Positions 25,985 to 35,421 of a stretch of DNA of 64,000 bases are shown piece by piece (within the stretch, counting starts at the first letter, position 1; the number at the start of each line of letters is the position of its first letter). The position numbers and the translations under genes are program-made. The notes beneath the pieces are model-generated. The model saw only the letters and a list, made by a program, of their open reading frames with translations. It made no database searches and was not told where the DNA came from. The DNA is from Myxococcales bacterium (GTDB taxonomy: Bacteria > Myxococcota_A > Polyangia > Polyangiales > Polyangiaceae), in NCBI GenBank assembly GCA_016706225.1, contig JADJKB010000003.1, positions 744,001 to 808,000 of the forward strand, written 5' to 3'.

Positions 25985-26866
25985 TCAGTAGGGCGACGAC
26001 GCTCGTTCCTCCAACACCGCCTCGAGCGCGCTCCAGAGAGCGGCCACGGACTGAAAGCGGTCTTCGGGTTCGATAGCGAGTGCCTTCTGCACCCAGACGT
26101 CGATGCTCGGTGACAGGCTCTTGCGCAGCGCACGCAAGCTCGGCCGCTCACCTTTCGCCGCCCATCCGCAGAGCTCGAGCATGCTCTTGGTCGGATACGG
26201 GACCTGACCGCTGAGCAAGCGGAACACCAACACACCCAGTGAGTAGACGTCGATTCGATGATCGAGGGTGGTGGGGTCACCCTTCCAGGCCTCCGGTGCG
26301 ATGTAGCTGGGGGTGCCCGCGACGATTCCGGCAGAGGTGAGGCTCTCGGCGCCGAGCAGCTTCACCAGGCCGAAATCCATCAGCCTCACCCCGCCGCCAG
26401 CGGCGACGTCGACGACGAATATGTTGCTGGGTTTCAGATCGCGATGAACGATGCCCTGCTGGTGTGCAGCCGAGAGGGTGGTGGCGACGGGTCGCATGAG
26501 CTCCAGCATGCGCGCGGCCTTCAACCGGCCGCCCTTCGACTCGGACTCCTCGACGTACGCCTCGAGATCCTGTCCTCGGAGCAACTCCATCACGATGTAC
26601 GGCGCATTGCTCGGCGTCCGCCCGAACGCATGCACGAAAATGGCGGCTGTGCCGCGCAGCCGTGCCATGGCCACCGCCTCGCGCTCGAAGCGCTTGGCAA
26701 GCTCGGTGTTGGCCGCTTGCTTCATGACCTTGATCGCCACGTCTCCGCGGGTCTCCAGATCCCGACCGCGGAAGACGACTCCGTACGCGCCAGCTCCGAT
26801 CTCGGAGATCAGGCGATAGCGGCCGTCCAGCTCGTCGCCAGGCTTGACCATCAGTCCGCGAACCAT
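25985..26866 (-). CDS. Soluble Ser/Thr protein kinase, catalytic domain only
   Basis: A 293-residue protein that is essentially a bare kinase domain: IGAGAYGVVFRG loop, VAIKVM Lys, HRDLKPSNIF, DFGLVKL, YIAPEAW, and a C-lobe ending DRFQSVAALWSAL. No membrane segment or extra domain is present. An ATG at 26851 (MVKPGDEL) is an equally plausible start. It is convergent with the Cys-repeat lipoprotein gene (13 bp gap) and divergent from the Sel1 gene at 26922 (55 bp). Substrates cannot be inferred. Confidence 0.9.
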   Translation of the reverse strand: MVRGLMVKPGDELDGRYRLISEIGAGAYGVVFRGRDLETRGDVAIKVMKQAANTELAKRFEREAVAMARLRGTAAIFVHAFGRTPSNAPYIVMELLRGQDLEAYVEESESKGGRLKAARMLELMRPVATTLSAAHQQGIVHRDLKPSNIFVVDVAAGGGVRLMDFGLVKLLGAESLTSAGIVAGTPSYIAPEAWKGDPTTLDHRIDVYSLGVLVFRLLSGQVPYPTKSMLELCGWAAKGERPSLRALRKSLSPSIDVWVQKALAIEPEDRFQSVAALWSALEAVLEERASSPY

Positions 26867-26921
26867 AGCTCAGTTCGACCGGGGGGCGACAGGTCGGGGG
26901 TGCTGCGCTACGTTTGCGTTC

Positions 26922-28151
26922 ATGCGGCGTCTGCTTCCGAGCGCGCTCTTCATGCTCGCGGCCGCTTGTGGAGCGCCGACGACGAAGGCACCCGGCGGCA
27001 CCGGCCTGTGCCGCACAGAGCCAGACTGTGAAGCCGCTTGCTCCGAAGAAGAGCCAGCCCCCTGCTACGCGCTCCTGTTCCTCTATTCCCGGGGAGAAGC
27101 CGGACCGGAGAGCGCAAAGCGCGGACGCAGCAGGCTTTATGACAGCTGCGAGGCGAAGAACGCGACCGGCTGTCGCCTGCTCGGCGCGGCCTTGCTCGAG
27201 GGGCTGGGAGTCGAGCGGGACCGCACCGGAGCGACCAGCGCGTTCATCCGGGCCTGCGAGCTCGGGCGCGACGCCGACTGCGCTCTCGCGGGTGAGCTGT
27301 TGCGAAACGGGCGCGCCGGCCTGCGAGATCCAAAACGCGCTCATGCCCTGCTCGTCCGTGGGTGTGAGCGAGGCAATGGCGCGAGCTGCACCGAGCTCGG
27401 CAACATGGCGCTGCAAGGAGATGGCGAGGCGAAGAACCCTGCCCGCGCGGCCGAGCTGTATCAGAAGGCATGTGACCTCGGGGACCCCGTCGGATGTGGG
27501 TTGCTCGGCAGCCTGCTCAGCGGGGACGACGGCATGGCAAAGGACCCCGCCCGCGCGGCCCAAGGCTTCAAGCGGGCGTGTGATGGTGGGGTCGCCATCG
27601 CCTGCACGAGCCTGGGGGTCATGACCGCACGAGAGTCCCCCGGCGATGCAGCGGTGTTACTCGAAAAGGGCTGCTCGGGCGGCCAAGCGGCGGCCTGCGC
27701 TTATCTTGCAACGCTGCTCTACGAGGGCAGCGGGGTCGCGCGCGACGTCGCGCGCGCGGTCGAGCTGCTGCGTGGAACATGCGCCAAGAACCTGCTGGAG
27801 AGCTGCACGTTGCTCGGGACCATCCTGGCCAGCGGAAAGGGGATCGCTAGCGACGAACCCGCTGCTGCCAGAGCCTACGAGCGACCCTGCGAGGCGGGTG
27901 ACGCGCTCGCCTGCTCGGGCCTTGGCGCACTCTTGCTGATGGGACGCAAGTTGCCGAAGGACGAGGCACGCGGCGTGGCCCTCTTGTCTCGGGCTTGTGA
28001 CTCGGGTCAGGGCGACGCCTGTGGTGTGCTCGGCGCGCACTACGTGGCGCTCGGCAAGCCTACTTTGGCGCGGCCGCTGCTGGAAAAAGGCTGCAGCGCC
28101 GGACACAGCTCGAGTTGCGAGCTGCTCAAACAGTTGCCTTCCGCCCCGTGA
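26922..28151 (+). CDS. Cys-containing Sel1-repeat lipoprotein, shorter homologue
   Basis: A 409-residue protein from the ATG at 26922; the frame is open 78 bp further, but this start gives a proper signal with lipobox AAAC. From about residue 45 to the end there are roughly nine or ten Sel1 repeats with the same Cys pair per unit as the 1005-residue protein at 19192 (ACELGRDADC, ACDLGDPVGC, ACDGGVAIAC). Presumably an exported alpha-solenoid scaffold. It is convergent with the large kinase gene, and a perfect inverted repeat spans the junction. Confidence 0.83.
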   Translation: MRRLLPSALFMLAAACGAPTTKAPGGTGLCRTEPDCEAACSEEEPAPCYALLFLYSRGEAGPESAKRGRSRLYDSCEAKNATGCRLLGAALLEGLGVERDRTGATSAFIRACELGRDADCALAGELLRNGRAGLRDPKRAHALLVRGCERGNGASCTELGNMALQGDGEAKNPARAAELYQKACDLGDPVGCGLLGSLLSGDDGMAKDPARAAQGFKRACDGGVAIACTSLGVMTARESPGDAAVLLEKGCSGGQAAACAYLATLLYEGSGVARDVARAVELLRGTCAKNLLESCTLLGTILASGKGIASDEPAAARAYERPCEAGDALACSGLGALLLMGRKLPKDEARGVALLSRACDSGQGDACGVLGAHYVALGKPTLARPLLEKGCSAGHSSSCELLKQLPSAP

Positions 28152-28164
28152 GGCAGTCGGCGAA

Positions 28165-28194
28165 TTCTCCGAGGCGCTACCGGGATTCGGAGAA
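28165..28194. terminator. Inverted repeat between convergent genes
   Basis: TTCTCCGA and TCGGAGAA are perfectly complementary (8 bp, 14-base loop). The repeat lies between the Sel1 stop (28151) and the TAG of the minus-strand kinase gene, which falls inside the loop. It could act in both directions. No U-tract. Confidence 0.4.
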
Positions 28195-31100
28195 CCAGGT
28201 GGACCCGCGAGGTGTATCGACCTTGCCAGCCAGGATGGCGCGGTGCAGCGGGTGCGCGTCGAAGAACATGGCGATCGCCGCCTCGTCTCCGACCTGTTTC
28301 GAGGTCTTCAAGAGCTCCTTGCGCGCGCGGCGCGCGGCGCGCTTGCTCGCTTCGTGGCGCCCCAGACGCCCGAGCAAGACCGCCTCCATCCACTCGGCCT
28401 CCAGCACCGTGCCGAAGGGATCGGAGAATCGCTGGCGCCGCTCGTCGCGCACCTCGAGCGCCCGACGCACCTTGGACAACGCAAGCTCAGCGTCGCCGGC
28501 TTTGTCGAGCCACATCGCCGACGAGGTCAAATAGCGCGTGCGGGTCTCGGCCAGATCACTGAGCTCGTGGAGCGCCTCGAGCTCCGCCATCCGCTCGCGC
28601 ACCTGTTCCAGGTCACCGGGGCCATCGCGCAGGATCAACGCGCGGATCATGCCCGGAATCGCGTGCGAGTTTGCCATGGCGTTGGCTCGCTCGCGGTTCA
28701 TTCGATGGGCCGTGCGGTAGAGCTCGACGGCCGTGTCGAGGTCGCCACGAACCACACACAGGTCACCGAGATTCGAGTGTGCGAGTGCCAGCACCATGGG
28801 CTCCTGGGTCGCCAATGACTCGATCACGGCGGACAGCTCTCGCTGTGCATCCTCGAGGCAGCCAAGCGACAGGAAGACGCCGCCCAGATTGGTCCGCGTG
28901 AGCAGCGCGGACGCGTGCAATCCCAGTCTCTCTTTCAGCGCGAGGGCTCGCCGCATCGCGCTGACGGCCTCGGGGATGTGGCCCGCCCAGTGACAGACGG
29001 TGCCGAGATTATTCAGCGCCTTCGCCTCACTCTCGGGACTGCCCCCGGCACGCGCCGAGCGAACGGCGCGCCGGTAGACCTTCAGCGCTCGGGGAATGTC
29101 GCCCGTCTCCCGCGCCGAGTTCCCCAAACAGCGCAGGGACTCGCTCATGGCCACCGGATCCTGGGCGGCCCGCGCGGCCCGCAGCGCACGCTCGGCGTAG
29201 CTGCCCGCTTGGCCCGCGCGACCGAGGAAGATCGCCGACAGCGACGCCCCGAGCCAGGCTCTTGCTTCGAGTCGGGCGTCGGCGGCCTTCTCCGCATGGC
29301 CGGCGGCTGCTTCGAAGGTGAGCACGGCACGATCGAGCTGCCCGTACACCTCGTCCGTGCGCGCCAGCACCCAGAACAGCTCGGACAGAAGACCGGCATC
29401 ACCCAGCGCTTCGGCTTCTGGAAGCACGCCCTCCGCCTCGAGGCGAGCGGCAGCGGAGTCACCCCGATCGAAGGTCAGACGCGCCTTGCGCACCAAGGTC
29501 GCCACGCATTCGGCCGGCGTGTGCGAAGGCTGCGCCGCGAGCAGGATCCTGAGTGCATCCTCGGCGCCATCCCGCAGTCCCGCGAGCACACACAAATCGA
29601 ACCTGCGCAGCCAGACCGACGCGGGCACCCCACCGAGCGCCGCGTGCCACTCGATTTCCTGAAGGACCAAGCTCGCGGCCTGATCGGGGCGACCACGCTT
29701 TTCGGCGATCTTGGCGGCTTCTGCTGCGACCCGCACGGCCATGGTCAGTCGCCCGGCCTTTGCGAAGTGCTCCGCGGCTTCGAGCAGCACTCGGTGATCG
29801 CCGTCGGAAATTTCTCTCAGGACACGAGCCGCCGCTAGATGCGATTGAGCCGCTTCATCTGCCGCCGCACTGTCGAGGACCACGTCCCGGAAGCGGTCGT
29901 GCATGGCGTACGCCGCACGACCATGGCGATCGTAGCGCTCTTCGATCACCCCGGCGCGCACCAGGCGGCGAAGGGCCGCGCCGGCCGTGCTTGCTTCGAG
30001 CTGGGCCACGGTCGCGGCGGTCGCCGCCAGAGACTCCCCGCCCAAGACGGCAACCGCCAGTCCGAGCGCGCGGCACTCCGCGTCCAAGCGCTTGACCCTC
30101 AGAGCCAGAACCTCACCCAAGGGCAGCGCCGGGATCGCACACACGACCTCCCAGACTCCTTCCTGGCGAACGATGGCGCGAGAATCGAGGGCGAGTCTCA
30201 GCGACTCTTGCACGTGCTGTGCGGTGTGTGGCGCACGCGACAGGCTCCTGCCCAGCTCGCTACCGGCGAGCAGATCGCTGCGGCCGAACATCGACTCGAC
30301 GAGTCGGGCGCTGGCGCTTGGCTCCAATGCGTCGCACTGGAGCACTTCCGCGCCCGGCAGCGTAGCCAGCACTTCGACCGACCGACCGGGTCGGGCGGCG
30401 AGCACGAATGAACACCGCGCGCGATGACGACGCGCGACCCCAATCAACTGCGTGATGAGCCCCAGCGCTTCGGCGTCGACCCAGTGCAGGTCTTCGACCA
30501 CGAGCAGCCCGGGCGAACGTTGGAAGCGCTGGGCAATGGCCCGCCCCAGGGCCTCGATACGCGCCTGCCGCGCTCGCTCGGGGTCGACCGCGACCGTGAT
30601 GCGTTCGCCACGCCGCCTCAGCTCCGGCAGCGCACGCGAGAGCTCTCGGCGGTCGTCATCATCGAGGCGCGACGCAACGTCGTCGTTGATCACAGCCCGC
30701 GCGATCGCGGGTAACACGCCCCGGGCCAACCAGCCTCGCCGTACCTCGACCTGGACCAGCGTCCGCCAAGCAATCTGCACACGCTGACGGACCTCGCGCA
30801 CGAGCCGCGACTTGCCACTGCCCCCATCGCCGGCGAGCACGACGACGGCTCCTGTTGGTTCGACGCTGAAACCGAGCTCGAGCAACTGCGCCAGCAGCGC
30901 CTCGTGGCCAACGAAGCCGCCCGAGAGCACATAACTGGCGAGGGACTCCGCGCCCTCCTCCTCGAGTGGCACCCCGTTGGAGACGTGCAGCGCGCGCAGG
31001 ACCTCCGACGCGCTGGCGTGGCGGGCGCCCGGCTCCTTGGCGAGCAGGCGAGCGACCACCCGAGCCACGCTTGGGTTCGCGCTCTCGGGTGCGGGAAACT

Positions 31101-31863
31101 CCGGGAGCTTGCCCATGTGGGCGCTGAGGATTTCCGAGTGCGTACCCTCGAACGGGACCTTTCCGGTCAGCTGGCGGTAGAGCGTCACTCCGAGGGAATA
31201 GAGGTCCGAACGCGCGTCCAGAGGGCCACCGGTGATCGCCTCCGGCGGCATGTAAGCGAAGGTTCCGACCAGGAGTCGGTCATCGCCGGTGCCGAGGGCT
31301 CGAGAGATCCCGAAGTCGAGCAGCGTCAGGTGGCGCGAGGCGAGGTCGACGAGGATGTTGGAGGATTTGATGTCCCGATGAAGGATGCCCTTGTCGTGGA
31401 GGTACTCCAGCGCGCGGCAGAGCTGCGCCCAGATGGGAACCTGCGCTGGATCGTCCGGGCGCAGGCCAGTCTGGTTGAGCGGCACACCCGGCGCGAGGCG
31501 TTGGGTGAAATAGGCGGTGTCCTCTCGAACGTGGCCGAAGTCGTGGACCTGCGCCAGGTTCGGATGGATCAGAGACGCGAGCAGCGCGAACTCACTCTTC
31601 AAGATCTCGACGGCGCGCGAACCCGTGTCGTGGATGCGCGCGAGCTTGAGCGCCAACAGGCGGTCATCTTCGAGCTCATCCTTCACCCGGTAGACCTGAC
31701 CAAACCCGCCCTGCCCGAGCAGTGACTCGACTCGATAGCGTCCAACGACCCGATCTCCGTCTGCAAACAGACGCTCATCCGGACGCATCGACGACCGCGG
31801 GCCCGACTCGATCAGGGTCGGTCCCTCGGTCACGACGGTGAGGTCGCTGGGACGTGCTCGCAT
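28177..31863 (-). CDS. Large Ser/Thr kinase - AAA ATPase - TPR regulator (PknK-like)
   Basis: A 1228-residue protein from the ATG at 31863; the frame extends to 32031 but into the divergent gene. Residues ~40-300 are a kinase domain with LGQGGFGQVY, LALKLA, HRDIKSSNIL, DFGISRAL and YMPPEA. A STAND/AAA ATPase follows with Walker A GDGGSGKS near residue 345 and Walker B LLVVEDLHW near 450. From ~700 onwards there are TPR helices (for example ALKVYRRAVRSARAGG, LNNLGTVCHW). This is the kinase-plus-predictor architecture of PknK/AfsK-like signalling proteins. It is probably cytoplasmic, with the TPR part sensing a partner and ATP-driven oligomerisation gating the kinase. Confidence 0.9.
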   Translation of the reverse strand: MRARPSDLTVVTEGPTLIESGPRSSMRPDERLFADGDRVVGRYRVESLLGQGGFGQVYRVKDELEDDRLLALKLARIHDTGSRAVEILKSEFALLASLIHPNLAQVHDFGHVREDTAYFTQRLAPGVPLNQTGLRPDDPAQVPIWAQLCRALEYLHDKGILHRDIKSSNILVDLASRHLTLLDFGISRALGTGDDRLLVGTFAYMPPEAITGGPLDARSDLYSLGVTLYRQLTGKVPFEGTHSEILSAHMGKLPEFPAPESANPSVARVVARLLAKEPGARHASASEVLRALHVSNGVPLEEEGAESLASYVLSGGFVGHEALLAQLLELGFSVEPTGAVVVLAGDGGSGKSRLVREVRQRVQIAWRTLVQVEVRRGWLARGVLPAIARAVINDDVASRLDDDDRRELSRALPELRRRGERITVAVDPERARQARIEALGRAIAQRFQRSPGLLVVEDLHWVDAEALGLITQLIGVARRHRARCSFVLAARPGRSVEVLATLPGAEVLQCDALEPSASARLVESMFGRSDLLAGSELGRSLSRAPHTAQHVQESLRLALDSRAIVRQEGVWEVVCAIPALPLGEVLALRVKRLDAECRALGLAVAVLGGESLAATAATVAQLEASTAGAALRRLVRAGVIEERYDRHGRAAYAMHDRFRDVVLDSAAADEAAQSHLAAARVLREISDGDHRVLLEAAEHFAKAGRLTMAVRVAAEAAKIAEKRGRPDQAASLVLQEIEWHAALGGVPASVWLRRFDLCVLAGLRDGAEDALRILLAAQPSHTPAECVATLVRKARLTFDRGDSAAARLEAEGVLPEAEALGDAGLLSELFWVLARTDEVYGQLDRAVLTFEAAAGHAEKAADARLEARAWLGASLSAIFLGRAGQAGSYAERALRAARAAQDPVAMSESLRCLGNSARETGDIPRALKVYRRAVRSARAGGSPESEAKALNNLGTVCHWAGHIPEAVSAMRRALALKERLGLHASALLTRTNLGGVFLSLGCLEDAQRELSAVIESLATQEPMVLALAHSNLGDLCVVRGDLDTAVELYRTAHRMNRERANAMANSHAIPGMIRALILRDGPGDLEQVRERMAELEALHELSDLAETRTRYLTSSAMWLDKAGDAELALSKVRRALEVRDERRQRFSDPFGTVLEAEWMEAVLLGRLGRHEASKRAARRARKELLKTSKQVGDEAAIAMFFDAHPLHRAILAGKVDTPRGSTWFSESR

Positions 31864-31977
31864 GCCTGGAGAGCATTGTAGCTGCCGAGACCGCTTGCCG
31901 GGGACCTTCCCGGCTCGACGGACCAACGGTCGGCGCTCGCGACTGGCGTCCGCGCTCATACCTGCTTTGATGCGCAA

Positions 31978-32436
31978 ATGCGCCTCGGCCTGGGTCCCGT
32001 GCTCTGGATCGTGCTCTCCTGCTCCACGCAACCAAGCCCCGCGCCGCGCACCGTCGATCTACCGGCTGAGCCAGGAGAGACCTCCGACACACCACCGCTC
32101 CCGAGTCGGGGTGGCACAGACGCCGATCCACCCTGGCAGAGCGCTCCACCAGCCTCATCCGAGAACGCCGCCAGGGCTGAGGCGCTGTTCGTCCAGGCCC
32201 GCACACTCATGAGCCAGTCGCGCCACTCCGAGGCCTGCCCGCTCTATTTCGAAAGCATGAACCTCGACCCCGCGCTCGGCACGCTGCTCAACCTGGCCAA
32301 CTGCAGCGAGGTCTCGGGAGACAAAGCCCGAGCCTGTCGTCTATTTTCCATGGCGGCGACCTGGGCGAACGAAAAACACCAAGCGGAGCGCGCCCGATTT
32401 GCCGAGTCTCGCGCCAAATCCCTCGGCTGTCCGTGA
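31978..32436 (+). CDS. Small TPR-like lipoprotein
   Basis: A 152-residue protein with signal MRLGLGPVLWIVLSC (lipobox VLSC), a Pro/Ser/Thr-rich spacer, and a ~85-residue helical module (AEALFVQARTLM, LDPALGTLLNLANC, AERARFAESRAKSLGC). That module aligns well with the TPR part of the kinase partner at 23861 (AEALFDAARKLM, LDPGIGTLLYLADC). It is therefore a stripped-down relative lacking the PEGA-like and membrane parts. It is divergent from the PknK-like kinase gene, with 114 bp between the two starts, which is suggestive of a functional link but not proof. Confidence 0.75.
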   Translation: MRLGLGPVLWIVLSCSTQPSPAPRTVDLPAEPGETSDTPPLPSRGGTDADPPWQSAPPASSENAARAEALFVQARTLMSQSRHSEACPLYFESMNLDPALGTLLNLANCSEVSGDKARACRLFSMAATWANEKHQAERARFAESRAKSLGCP

Positions 32437-32473
32437 TGGCCGTGGCGCACGCGTCGTGCGAAGCTCGCCCAGC

Positions 32474-33193
32474 GTGAGCCTGATCGAGATCAGTCGAACC
32501 CTGTGTCGACGCGTCGAACGCATGACGTTCGCTCCACCGGTAACCCACGTCTACAACCCGCTCAGCTACGCGCGAGCAAGCCACGAGCTCTACCTGGAAC
32601 GATATGGCAAGGGCCCGAAACGGGTGCTGCTACTCGGCATGAACCCCGGTCCTTTTGGCATGGCGCAGACCGGCGTGCCCTTCGGCGAGGTGTCGCTGGT
32701 CCGAGACTGGCTCGGCATCGAGGCCGTCGTGAAAAAGCCGCGACTCGAGCACGAAAAACGCCCTGTGAACGGCTTTGCTTGCACCCGCTCCGAGGTCAGC
32801 GGAGCGCGACTCTGGGGATTCTTCCGCGAGCGATTCGGCAAACCGGAGCGGTTCTTCCGTGAGCTCTTCGTCGTCAACTACTGCCCCCTCGCCTTCATGG
32901 AAGTAAGCGGCAAGAACCGCACGCCCGACAAGCTCAGCGCGGACGAGCGGGACTCGCTCTACGCCGCTTGCAACGCCGCGCTCAGTGCTACGGTCGAGTT
33001 GCTCGAGCCCGAGCTGGTGGTGGGCGTGGGTTTGTTTGCGGAGAAGCGCGCTCGAGATGCGCTCGGCAAGTTCGAGCTGCGCTTCGGCAGCATCTTGCAC
33101 CCGAGCCCGGCGAGCCCAAAGGCCAATCGCGGCTGGGGTCAGGCAGTGGCAGCCGAGCTCGAAGCGCTCGGAGTCCACGTTCCCGATGCCTGA
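32474..33193 (+). CDS. SMUG1-type uracil-DNA glycosylase
   Basis: A 239-residue protein from GTG 32474 (ATG 32522 is an alternative that keeps the whole domain). It shows the SMUG1 signature GMNPGPFGMAQTGVPFG and the second motif HPSPASPKANRGW, with VNYCPLAF between them. These residues form the uracil pocket and the intercalation loop of SMUG-family glycosylases. The enzyme removes uracil and oxidised pyrimidines from DNA during base-excision repair. The stop overlaps the next ATG by 8 bp, so the downstream membrane peptidase is translationally coupled although functionally unrelated. Confidence 0.92.
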   Translation: MSLIEISRTLCRRVERMTFAPPVTHVYNPLSYARASHELYLERYGKGPKRVLLLGMNPGPFGMAQTGVPFGEVSLVRDWLGIEAVVKKPRLEHEKRPVNGFACTRSEVSGARLWGFFRERFGKPERFFRELFVVNYCPLAFMEVSGKNRTPDKLSADERDSLYAACNAALSATVELLEPELVVGVGLFAEKRARDALGKFELRFGSILHPSPASPKANRGWGQAVAAELEALGVHVPDA

Positions 33194-35420
33194 GCAAGAG
33201 CACGCGCGAACGTCGTGGCTCCCAATCGCGGCGCTGCTCACGCTGCTCGCGTGTTTTGTGCTCGCCTCATTCCGCACGTCACCGCCCGAGGTCGAGCCCG
33301 CCAGCGCGCCACCCGGGCGGTTCAGCGCAGAGCGCGCCTTTTCGACCCTCACTCGGGTACTCGGGAGCGGCGCTCCGCACCCAACCGGCAGCGCCGAGAA
33401 CGTGGCGGTGCGCCGGCGTATCGTCGCACGCCTGTCCGAGCTCGGCTGGCAGTCGGCCGAGCTGAGTCAGCCGAGCTGCGGTCGCTACGGCGCGTGCGCC
33501 AGGGTCGTGAACGTCGTCGCGACACGACCCGGGCCGCCCGGGGAGAGCCTGCTCCTCTCTGCCCACTACGACTCGGTTCCAGCGGGAGCCGGCGCCGCGG
33601 ATGACGGTATGGGTGTGGCCACGCTGCTCGAGGTGGCGCGCGCCCTCGGGCACCGAAAGACCGAGCTCCCGGTCGTGCTGCTCTTCACCGACGGAGAGGA
33701 AGCGGGCCTGCTTGGTGCCGAAGCATTCGTGAAGCACGAGCTGAAACGCTACGCGGTCGCCGCCATCGTGAACGTCGAAGCGCGGGGCACGAGCGGACCG
33801 AGCCTCTTGTTCGAGACCAGCGGGCCCAACGCCCACATGATCGAGGCGTACGCCCGCGCGGCAATTCGGCCCGTCACGAGCTCGTTGTTTGCGGCCGTGT
33901 ACGAGCGACTGCCGAATGACACGGATCTCTCGGTGTTCAAGCGCGCGGGGGTGCCGGGGCTGAACCTGGCGAACATTGGCGGGGTCGCCCTCTACCACAC
34001 GCCCAAGGACGACCTCGATCACCTGTCGCTCCGCACACTACAGCACCACGGAGACATCACGCTGGGGCTCACCGGTGAGCTTGCCCGAGCGGGCGGCGAG
34101 ACGGGAAGCTCGATCTTCTTCGACGTGCTCGGCCTCCATGTCGTGCGCTTCGGGCGAGCGCATGCGGCACTGGTCGTTGGCATCTCGAGCCTCGCTTGGC
34201 TGTTGGCGGCGGCGCTCACGTTGAAGCGTGGAGCGCGGCTCTCGGAGAGCCTGCGCAGCCTGCTCTTCTGCGCGCTCTTGCTCTCTGGCGCAACACTCGC
34301 GGCGTTCACCCTCGGAGCCCTGACGCTGCGCGACATCGGCGGTGCGGGAGGTTGGTTGGCGCATCCCGAGCCCTTTTTCCTCGCGCTCACGTTCACGCTG
34401 CTGGCGCTCGCGCTGGTCGCCGTGGGCCTCGCAAACACCTCCGCGCAAGCCCTCTGGGTCGGCGTCTGGACGCTGTTCGGCCTGCTCGGCTCGGTCGTGC
34501 TCTTTGTGCTTCCGGAAGCGTGTTTTCTGTTCGTCGTGCCTGTGCTTGGCGCCGCGCTCGTCGGACTCGCCACCCGCGGCCGGCTCGGTGCCCTGCATGT
34601 GTTGCTTCCCGCGGCTTCGGGCGCACTTCTGTGGCTACCGGTACTGCTGCTCGCGCACGACGCTCTCGGACTCGCAGCCCCCGCTCTCTTCGGCGCGGGC
34701 ACCCTCGTGGGGCTCTTCGGTTTTGTGCCGGCCCTTGCACACCTCGGGCCTCGGAGCCGGCGTTTCGTGCTGGGGCTGTCGATCTCTGCTGCACTCGCGT
34801 GCACGACGGTGGCGCTGCTGGTGCCGCGCTATTCGGAGTCGACACCCCAACGATTGAGCCTCGCTTATCACCTGGACGCTGATCACGGCCGGGCACGCTG
34901 GCTCGTGGACGCATCGTCGGGCCGGATACCGCCGGAGCTCATGCGAGCCGGGCAGTTCGCCGACACCATCGTCGACGCGGCGCCAACGTTCGTCGGGTTC
35001 CACCCCGAAGCCCTCGCGGGCGCTGCTCCTGCCATCACGCTGGCGCCGCCTCGATGGCACCTCGTCGGAGCCGAGCCGGCTCGGGCCGGGAAAAAGCGCA
35101 TCCGTGTCGTGCCCGGACGCGGCGCCGGAACTCTGCGGCTGAGTTTTCCAGCGGACTCTGGCGTGAGCGAGGTGAAGTGGGAAGGCAAGCCGGCACCGCT
35201 GAGGCAATACACGGCGTTCCGTTCACTGACGCTGCTCGGCGTCGGCTCGGAGGGCACCGAGCTCGAGCTCATCGGCACGGGCAGCTTGGCGTTCTCTCTG
35301 TCCGAACACTCCCCGGGCCTGCCGGAGAGCGGGCAGGCTCTGCGAAGCGCGCGGCCTGCGTGGGCAGAGTCCTCACAGGCCGGGGACGAGACCGTGGTCA
35401 GCCGAAGCGTTCAGCCCTGA
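33186..35420 (+). CDS. M28-family metallopeptidase with multi-pass membrane C-terminus
   Basis: A 744-residue protein. One N-terminal membrane anchor (~10-28) precedes an extracytoplasmic M28 peptidase domain (~residues 45-300). The zinc-ligand motifs are SAHYDSVP, AADDGMG, DGEEAGLLG, NVEARG and YHTPKDDLDH. From ~320 to ~560 about eight hydrophobic segments follow, then a ~180-residue soluble C-terminal region. The architecture resembles eukaryotic ERMP1/Fxna-type peptidases and bacterial aminopeptidase-transporter-like relatives. It would cleave N-terminal residues of peptides outside the cytoplasmic membrane. It is convergent with the prepilin gene with a 1-bp gap. Confidence 0.87.
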   Translation: MPEQEHARTSWLPIAALLTLLACFVLASFRTSPPEVEPASAPPGRFSAERAFSTLTRVLGSGAPHPTGSAENVAVRRRIVARLSELGWQSAELSQPSCGRYGACARVVNVVATRPGPPGESLLLSAHYDSVPAGAGAADDGMGVATLLEVARALGHRKTELPVVLLFTDGEEAGLLGAEAFVKHELKRYAVAAIVNVEARGTSGPSLLFETSGPNAHMIEAYARAAIRPVTSSLFAAVYERLPNDTDLSVFKRAGVPGLNLANIGGVALYHTPKDDLDHLSLRTLQHHGDITLGLTGELARAGGETGSSIFFDVLGLHVVRFGRAHAALVVGISSLAWLLAAALTLKRGARLSESLRSLLFCALLLSGATLAAFTLGALTLRDIGGAGGWLAHPEPFFLALTFTLLALALVAVGLANTSAQALWVGVWTLFGLLGSVVLFVLPEACFLFVVPVLGAALVGLATRGRLGALHVLLPAASGALLWLPVLLLAHDALGLAAPALFGAGTLVGLFGFVPALAHLGPRSRRFVLGLSISAALACTTVALLVPRYSESTPQRLSLAYHLDADHGRARWLVDASSGRIPPELMRAGQFADTIVDAAPTFVGFHPEALAGAAPAITLAPPRWHLVGAEPARAGKKRIRVVPGRGAGTLRLSFPADSGVSEVKWEGKPAPLRQYTAFRSLTLLGVGSEGTELELIGTGSLAFSLSEHSPGLPESGQALRSARPAWAESSQAGDETVVSRSVQP

Positions 35421-35421
35421 G

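Noticed and set aside
31864..32031. Longer N-terminus for the large kinase-ATPase gene
   Set aside because: It would overlap the divergent TPR lipoprotein gene and adds an unstructured basic stretch; ATG 31863 leaves a normal intergenic gap.
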